DNA of 64,000 nt from Fulvia fulva (lineage: Eukaryota; Ascomycota; Dothideomycetes; Mycosphaerellales; Mycosphaerellaceae). The position numbers and the translations under genes are program-made. Positions 57,999-64,000 of this stretch are shown in pieces. Positions within the stretch are counted from its first letter, which is position 1. The number at the start of each line of letters is the position of its first letter. The stretch covers positions 10,168,001 to 10,232,000 of the forward strand of contig NC_063012.1 in NCBI RefSeq assembly GCF_020509005.1, in the 5' to 3' direction. The notes beneath the pieces were generated by a model. It was not told where the DNA came from. It was given only the letters and a program-made list of their open reading frames with translations, and searched no databases.

Positions 57999-58450
57999 AC
58001 AATGTCTAGCTTCGTAAAGTACTTCTTACTATATATCCTGTTAAGGGTTTCCTAGATTATAGGTATAGGGTACCTGTTCTTAATAGTTACTACATTTAGC
58101 CCTCGATAGTTAATATATACTCGGAGTCCTCCTCCTAGCTTACGTACTACTAGAATAGGAGCTAGGGACTAGCTTATCTTCTAACTAGCCTTACGGACTT
58201 TCCCTTCCCTCTCTTACTTAGTGACCTATTCCTTAACTACTTTATTCTCTTACGGTACAAGCCTATAGGGTTTACGGTAAGGAGGCTCTTATAGGCCGTC
58301 GGGCTTAATATAGATTTTATAGTTAATACCCGGCCTATAAGGCGGGAGCCCTTTATAGTCTTTAGCTAAGAACGCGTCCGTAATATAATAGTACTCGGGC
58401 GGAAGCTTCTCCTTCGGGTTGTGGTTAAATTGCTTATTTAGGAACTAATT
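57999..58450 (-). pseudogene. G2 reverse transcriptase N-terminal part
   Basis: Reverse-strand text shows the fingers with a KPGGGLR-like motif (about 58130) and the FTKLDIVVAFNK-type palm start next to the LINE-B copy 4 boundary. Continues at 49042 after the insertion. Confidence 0.7.
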
Positions 58451-58599
58451 AAGGTCGTTAGCTAATATTACGCTTAGCTTTAACTCGCCGTTACTATCCG
58501 TTTCGCTAGACTCGTTACTAGTAGGTAGAATATAGAAGTACTCGGCCCTAGGCCGGTACGTATACATCTCCTAATCGTAACGACTAACGCCTTAATAGT

Positions 58600-59150
58600 C
58601 CACTTTCTTATCGTCGTCTATATATAAGGACGAGACGTTTAACTCCGCCCCTCCTACCGTAAATCCTAGCGACTCCCCGGTAAAGGGCTCTAGTCCGTAT
58701 TTCGTACGTTACCGGTATTAGTAGTTTAGGGACTAAACTATTGTCGAAGCCTTCCTACGAAGATAGTAACTAAAGCAGTAGTCTGATCTAAGGGCCACTT
58801 CGCCGGTTTCCTAGAAGATATTAGAGTTATACTAGCTTAACTAAGGTAGGCCGAGGACGATCTCGTATTCGAGGTCGGTTACGTAGTATATTATTTGCTC
58901 GTAATAATGACCGCTAATAATAACGTCGACTAAGGCTACGTAAATAATACGCCTAGTACTCGCCTTCCTATTACCTAGTATTAAGTTCTTACTCTAAACT
59001 AGGGGTATTAGAGGGATATTATATTTACGTATATATTTCTAATCGAGAAAGAGAGAGGTTGAAGTAGAATCTAGTAGGCCTCGTGCCTTTCCATTTTATA
59101 TTATTATAGGCAGTACTATATAAGGGTATATATCCGGTAACTATAGTTCT
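58600..59150 (-). pseudogene. G2 protease region remnant
   Basis: Position between gag and reverse transcriptase, with hydrophobic strands and an LD-TSTSL-like stretch near 59050-59080, matches a Gypsy aspartic protease. The catalytic triad is not clearly readable after RIP. Confidence 0.5.
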
Positions 59151-59249
59151 AATATATAGGCCGATATCTTAAGTTCTCCGCTATAGTCCGTCTCTTATAT
59201 TCTATACCTCTCGATCTTATACTCTTTCTAATTCTTGTTCTAACTACTA

Positions 59250-61080
59250 TCTACTATACTTAGGTAGTAGCCCCGGCATTTCCCTACTCGGTAGCGAGGG
59301 CGCTTAAGTTCGGAGTCGCGTTACGTAGTCGAGGTAGGCGGTAGTCGCCGTCGTAGCCGTATATCTCGTACTCGGGGTTACTAGTAATATATAGTCCGAT
59401 ACGGTAACGGAAGTACTTACCCTACTTCTTTAGATCTTTACGACCCTCGCGGTTAAGCGGTAGTAGATTCTAAAGGTGTACTAGTAAGTCTTCCTTCTTC
59501 TTAATACCTAAGTACTATAGTAGGCGCTATACGATCGCGCCGGTCGCGCTAGCTACGGTAGCTATAGTAGTTATTACGTTACTAGTAGGGCCTAGGTTCT
59601 AGTTACCTCCTCCGCCGCTACTACGAGGGCGGTTATTGTCCTACTAAGGGTATAGCTACTCGGTCTCGTAGAAGGTCTCGTCTAACTCGGTGTACTCCTT
59701 AATAACATCCTATATACTATCTAGGCGACGGTTAACCTCTCGGTCGCCGAATATCTTAACTAAGTATTTACGGTTTAGGCGGTTACGGAAAAGTATTAGC
59801 TCGGTATCTTCCTCCTAGTCTATCTAGGTACGTAACTTTAAGTAACGTACGAAGAATACGACGAAGGATTCCTTCTACTACTACTTATAGGTTATAATAT
59901 CGACTATAGCCTTTATAGCTTCGTTCCGGGTACCGTACTATCGAGTTATCTAGTCTAGTAGCTCCTCGCCGGTACTAAACTTGTTATATAACTAATGTCC
60001 TAGGATAGGGATACGTAGCTTAATAGTAGTCTAGACTTTACTATTAGTCTATCTATATAGGAAGCGGAGGGGATCCTACTCGGTACGGAAGGTCGCTACT
60101 ATAAGCTTTAGTAGGATACTCGTAAACTAACTATTAAAAGATAGGTCGGTATCGTTCTTAAACTTCTTAGGATCTAGTACTCCCTTACCGATCTCTATAC
60201 TACGCTCTAAGGTACGGTCGATATTAATAAGACGCTCGGTAAGGTCTACTAGCGGTGTCTATATATAATTAGTACGTCCTCCTCTAGTACGTACCGTCTC
60301 TTAGCGCTCGTTACGGCGGCGATTATCGCGGCCTCGATCCTTATCCTTATCGCTACGGCCTAGGCCGTCATTATTATCGTTATCTCTACTACTACCCCTA
60401 CCGCCCCCGGTAGCGGCTTTACGATATATACGCTAAAGCTTCTCGAGGGAGGTCTCTCGCGGGTAAGAGCGCGAGCGTAACGGGCTACGGCCTCGACGCC
60501 TATTACCGTTAGTAGTATTATCCTCTATAGCTTAGAGCCGAGTCTTTAAGTCATCGATCTCCTTCTATAACGCCTAGTTTATACTCTTAGCATCTTATAC
60601 CTTCTTCTTAGCCTCTTATACCTTCTTCTTCTCCTTTTCGCTAAGATCGTAAAATTGCTTATATAGATTATTAGCTTACTTATACTTGTCCTAGACCTCC
60701 TTTATCTTAGCTAGGTCTAGTACGTTCTTAAGATCCTATACTATCTTCTATAATACGGACTTCTCGGTTCTAAGTATCTAATAGATACGGTCGTATTTAG
60801 CGTAGAGGTTACGGTACTAGTCGTTCTAGAGGGCGTTTATACGTTATAAGACGTCGACTTACTCGGTAGCGGTCTAAGCGGTATTTAATCCTCGTAGTAT
60901 AAAGTCGTATAAAGTCTTAGGATAGTCTCGGACTAACTCGGCGAGGTCGTTCGCGTCGACGTTCTAGAAATTACTAGCGGCGATATATTTAGCTTCGTCG
61001 AGGGAGTAGTAAATAGGTAGTATATCGTCGCTACCCTTCTCCTAGTACTCCTTTAGCTCGTAGAGTTCTATAAAGTTAAT
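59250..61080 (-). pseudogene. G2 gag remnant
   Basis: Reads as an N-terminal Asp/Glu-rich region with a coiled-coil (KEKKKV repeats, about 60640-60600) and an Arg/Ser/Asp-rich linker (about 60480-60290). A capsid-like Retrotrans_gag domain with LGH-LYNKFS and a YGTRNEAIKAI segment follows (about 60010-59900), and then a CCHC-like remnant (KYFRYRIGLYITSNP, about 59440-59380) whose Cys are Tyr or Arg. Many TAG codons. Confidence 0.65.
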
Positions 61081-61210
61081 AGCGCCTCTCTATTCTCTAT
61101 TAAGTACCTTCTCCTATACTATATCTAACTCCTACTAAAGAGCGACGCCGGTATTAATCGTAATACGCCGGTCGTTATCTTAAGTCTAGGACTATAGAAA
61201 AGATAAGAGA

Positions 61211-61589
61211 TCTAGGAAAAGAGATATATACTTACCTAAGGGCTTTACCGGTAGTAGTATACCGTTCTAGGTCTATAAGTCCTACTGACTCGTTATAGTG
61301 TCGGTATTAACGCGACCTATCGCTATCGCTAAGGTCTTCGCGGCGTTAACTTCTCTAGGTATCTACGTACTCGGCGCCTTACTATACTCTACTATACGCT
61401 CGTAGTCGCGTATTCTTTAGTTCTATAAGTCTATTCCTATTGTTACGCGTCCCTTACCTAAATCCGTAATCTAGGTAGGGAGGTAGAATAAACTATAAGG
61501 GCGCGCGTACTATAGGGTCCGAGAGAGATAGTTATTGTTCTACGAAGCTACGAAAAAGGAGCGCGAGGCGTAGCGAAGTTATAAAGTAA
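61211..61589. other. Junction between G2 and LINE-F
   Basis: No clear coding. It may hold the G2 leader or LTR remnant and the start of LINE-F. Short AAG/GAG-rich runs occur near 61190-61230. No inverted or direct repeat was found to fix the boundary. Confidence 0.3.
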
Positions 61590-64000
61590 AGCTAAGCCGC
61601 GCTAACCCGATACGGAAGGTCTATAGTTCAGCCGGGCCGACGTAGCTATAGTAAGGGGTTACGGGCTACCCGTAATAAAACCGGTAACCTATAACGACTA
61701 ACGATACTATATAGTAATTAGTAGGGGTATAGAATATACCCTAAGAATATATACCTACGTAAGTAAGGCTATTAGTATAGAAGTATAGAAGGTCGTACTA
61801 TAGCTAGAGGGCTACTAGGGGGACATAACGACAATCGAAATAGTAATAGGCTAGGGAACCGTCTGAATCTATAACGTCTATAACCCTCCTCTATAAGGAC
61901 GAACGAGTAGAGACCTAGGAACCCTAGCTACGCTAGACCGGATACTTAAATAAGGGGATATATACTAAGTCCTAGTAGGCGACTTTAACCTTTACTACCC
62001 GTAATAGGGACTAGACTTCACCCCCCTATACGTATACCTAGGAGGCAAGTTACTAGAAATTACCGCGAGCCGCGATATAGAACTAGCGACCCTAAAGGGT
62101 ATAGAGACGTAGAAGGCGAGACTAAGCGTAAGTATAATTAACCTATACTTCCTCTCGAGAGAGCTAGTAACGAGACTAGATAAGTACCGCCCGAACCTCT
62201 TACTCGAAGTAGGATTAGACTACATCCCGATCTAGATAACAATCGAGGTAGGAGTCGAGGAGGAACCTATAGCGGAGCTACGCCTAAACTAGAAGAAGGC
62301 CCCGTAAGAAGAAATCCGAGGTAAACTAGCGGTACGACTATATAATAATAGAGTAAATACGGGACTAGAAGTAGGAATAGAAGTAGAACAAGAAGCCGAG
62401 CTCGACAAAGAAGCCGAACGGATAACGACAGTCGTATAGGAGGTAGCTCGTTAGTATATACCCTACATTCGACCTTTTTAAAGACAGAAGCTATTCTAGA
62501 CCCCGGCGTACGCGGAAAGGGTAAAGGAGGCGAGGAGGGCTAGACGAGAGTAGACAAAGGAGCATATATAAGTAATATAGGACGTATACTAAAGGGCTAG
62601 CTAAGCTAAGAAAGCCTAGATACGTCGGGATAAACAGCTAGACTAGAGAACGACGGTAGGGCTCGTAATAGAGAATCCTAACTAGATATAGCGACTAGCG
62701 AGGTAGGCGAGAGCTAGAGGGATAGAGAAGACGCCTTACTTCCCGCCTATAGTAGACATAACGGGGACGCTAAGGTTAACGCCGGAGGTAAAAGCGAAGG
62801 CGTTTACGGACTACTTCTTCTTAATATAAGTCGACGCGGACCTAACGGTTATAGTAGGCACGTCGTACCCGGAACTACTAGATATATACTAGATAGTCTA
62901 GCTAGGCGAGGTTAAGGCTATAATAGGACAGCTTAAGGGAAGAAAGGCCCTAGGGCCTAACAAAATCCTAAACCTCCTACTAAAGGAATATAAAGAGGAA
63001 ATCGCCCCGAGCCTAGCTAAGCTCTTTACTACTTATCTACGGAAAGGCTACTATCCGAAGCCGTATAGAGACTCCCTAACAGTAGCTATCCGGAAGCTAT
63101 AGAAGGAAGACTATAATAGGCTTAAGTTATATAGACCGATTACGCTCCTAAATATAGTAGGGAAGATCCTAGAGAAGGTAGTAGCCTAGAGACTTATAAA
63201 ACTAGTCGAGGAGAATAACATCCTCCCGGAGATATAGATAGGAGGGAGAAGTAACCGCTTAACCCTTACGGTAATAGAACTAATAACCGAATAGATCTAA
63301 ACCCTCTAGTACTATAGACGAAATAGAATAGTATTGCTACTCTCTCTAGACATCTCCGGAGTATTCGATAACGTCTCCTACGAAAGACTACTCTATATAC
63401 TCCGATAGAAGGGAGTCCCCGTATAGGCCACGAAATTTATATACTCCTTCCTTAAAGAGAGGACTATAAGAATAGTCCTCGGGAGGTATAAATCCGATAG
63501 GATATACGTAGAGACCGGAATCCCCTAAGGATCTACGCTATCCCCGATCCTATTCCTAATCTTTATAGCCGACCTCATTCCCTTACTTACGTCCCCTTAG
63601 ACTTTAGCGTTAGGCTTCGTAGACGATATAAATATCCTAGCCTAGTCCGTAATAACGGAGGAAAACTATAGACTACTTACGGAGAGATATAGAGTATATA
63701 AGGACTAGGCTAGACGCTACGGCGTCCGTTTTGCCCTAGAGAAATACTAGCTAATCCACTTTAGTAAAGCTAGGACCTACTATAATATATAGGTAACTAT
63801 AATAATCTAGGGATACGAGACGAAGCCCTACCCCGAACTCCGAGTACTAGGAATCTAGCTAGACCTAAAGCTAAGCTAGAACCTATAGATTAAGAAGGCC
63901 TAGAACAGAGTATAAGTAAACGAGGCATTAATAACACGTCTTACTAGGTCAACGTAGGGGGCGACCTTCGATAAAGTAAGAATAATATATAAAGTAATCG
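61590..64000 (+). pseudogene. LINE-F ORF2 remnant, runs off the right edge
   Basis: A LINE-A-like but distinct subfamily, RIP-mutated, in one register as far as checked: Asp of GDFNLYYP at 61981, LSLDISGVFDNV at about 63340-63375, and FVDDINILA with Asp pair 63622-63627 are all in frame. Order: AP endonuclease (about 61590-62250, with KPVTYND, YVSKA and GDFN), linker, then reverse transcriptase with KALGPNKI for the family APGPD--, GIPQGSTLSPILF (about 63520) and ALEKYQLIHFSKAR (about 63735). It retains the endonuclease lacking in all LINE-A copies here, so it shows what the full family looks like. The start and any ORF1 are not defined. Confidence 0.8.

Larger units (their letters stand above)
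44830..61210 (-). mobile_element. G2: Ty3/Gypsy element, minus strand, with nested insertions
   Basis: Right to left: gag (61080-59250), protease (about 59150-58600), reverse transcriptase (58450-57999 and 49042-48560), RNase H (48560-47990) and integrase (47990-47143, then 45196-44830). It is interrupted by LINE-B copy 4 (49058-57984, itself holding composite 2) and by composite 3 (45211-47128). Its protein text differs from G1, so it is a separate family. The 5' end and LTRs were not resolved. Confidence 0.8.

Noticed and set aside
1..64000. CRISPR arrays, bacterial operons, tRNA or rRNA genes
   Set aside because: No regular short repeats with unique spacers, no Shine-Dalgarno-organised genes and no RNA gene signature; the content is eukaryotic retroelements.

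Overview
The window looks like a heterochromatic transposon graveyard from a filamentous ascomycete (Pezizomycotina). I see no single-copy host gene, tRNA or rRNA. Most of the sequence has been rewritten by repeat-induced point mutation (RIP): CA and TG are almost absent, TA and TAG/CTA are everywhere, and CG is kept. For example, 3601-3660 contains no CA and no TG. Reading frames of the old elements are still in register but are riddled with TAG/TAA codons. Two insertions stand out because they keep normal CA/TG content: the LINE at 23.0-28.0 kb and the composite at 51.0-55.0 kb. They look like the youngest elements here.

Layout. 1-1860: gag-protease remnant of a Ty3/Gypsy element (G3). 2181-23015: plus-strand arm of a second Gypsy element (G1), carrying a nested pogo/Fot1-type DNA transposon, two 5-kb LINEs of one family (LINE-B, one per strand) and a composite element. 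23016-29770: lightly mutated Tad1-like LINE-C next to a heavily mutated truncated relative, LINE-D. 29771-41541: a second copy of G1 in the opposite orientation, with the same pogo at the same site and a different LINE-B insertion. 41542-44830: unassigned TA-rich DNA with a truncated LINE-A. 44830-61210: a third Gypsy element (G2, minus strand), interrupted by a composite element and by a LINE-B that itself holds the young composite (three nested layers). 61590-64000: start of another LINE (LINE-F), running off the edge.

The most interesting signal is a 1.08-kb non-coding module (here 'Unit'). It occurs three times, at 5872-6952, 45211-46288 and 53873-54953, always as the 5' part of a composite whose 3' part is a 5'-truncated LINE. 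Two copies are joined to LINE-A and one to LINE-B, at three different LINE breakpoints. Each composite is flanked by its own 14-15 bp target-site duplication, so Unit and LINE piece inserted together. The Unit 5' end is identical in all three and its 3' end is fixed to within about 3 nt. A fourth trace, 19 nt of the Unit 3' end, sits at the 5' end of the LINE-B at 35771. This parallels the MINE elements of Magnaporthe (WEIRD module fused to MGL LINE ends) and suggests that LINE reverse transcriptases repeatedly jump onto the 3' end of one particular RNA.

Relative history can be read from empty sites. The pogo copy is at the same position in both G1 arms, so it predates the duplication. The composite and LINE-B insertions in each arm have clean empty sites in the other arm, so they came later. 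LINE insertions share (ATCT)n tails and target duplications beginning (C)TAT in the sense direction.
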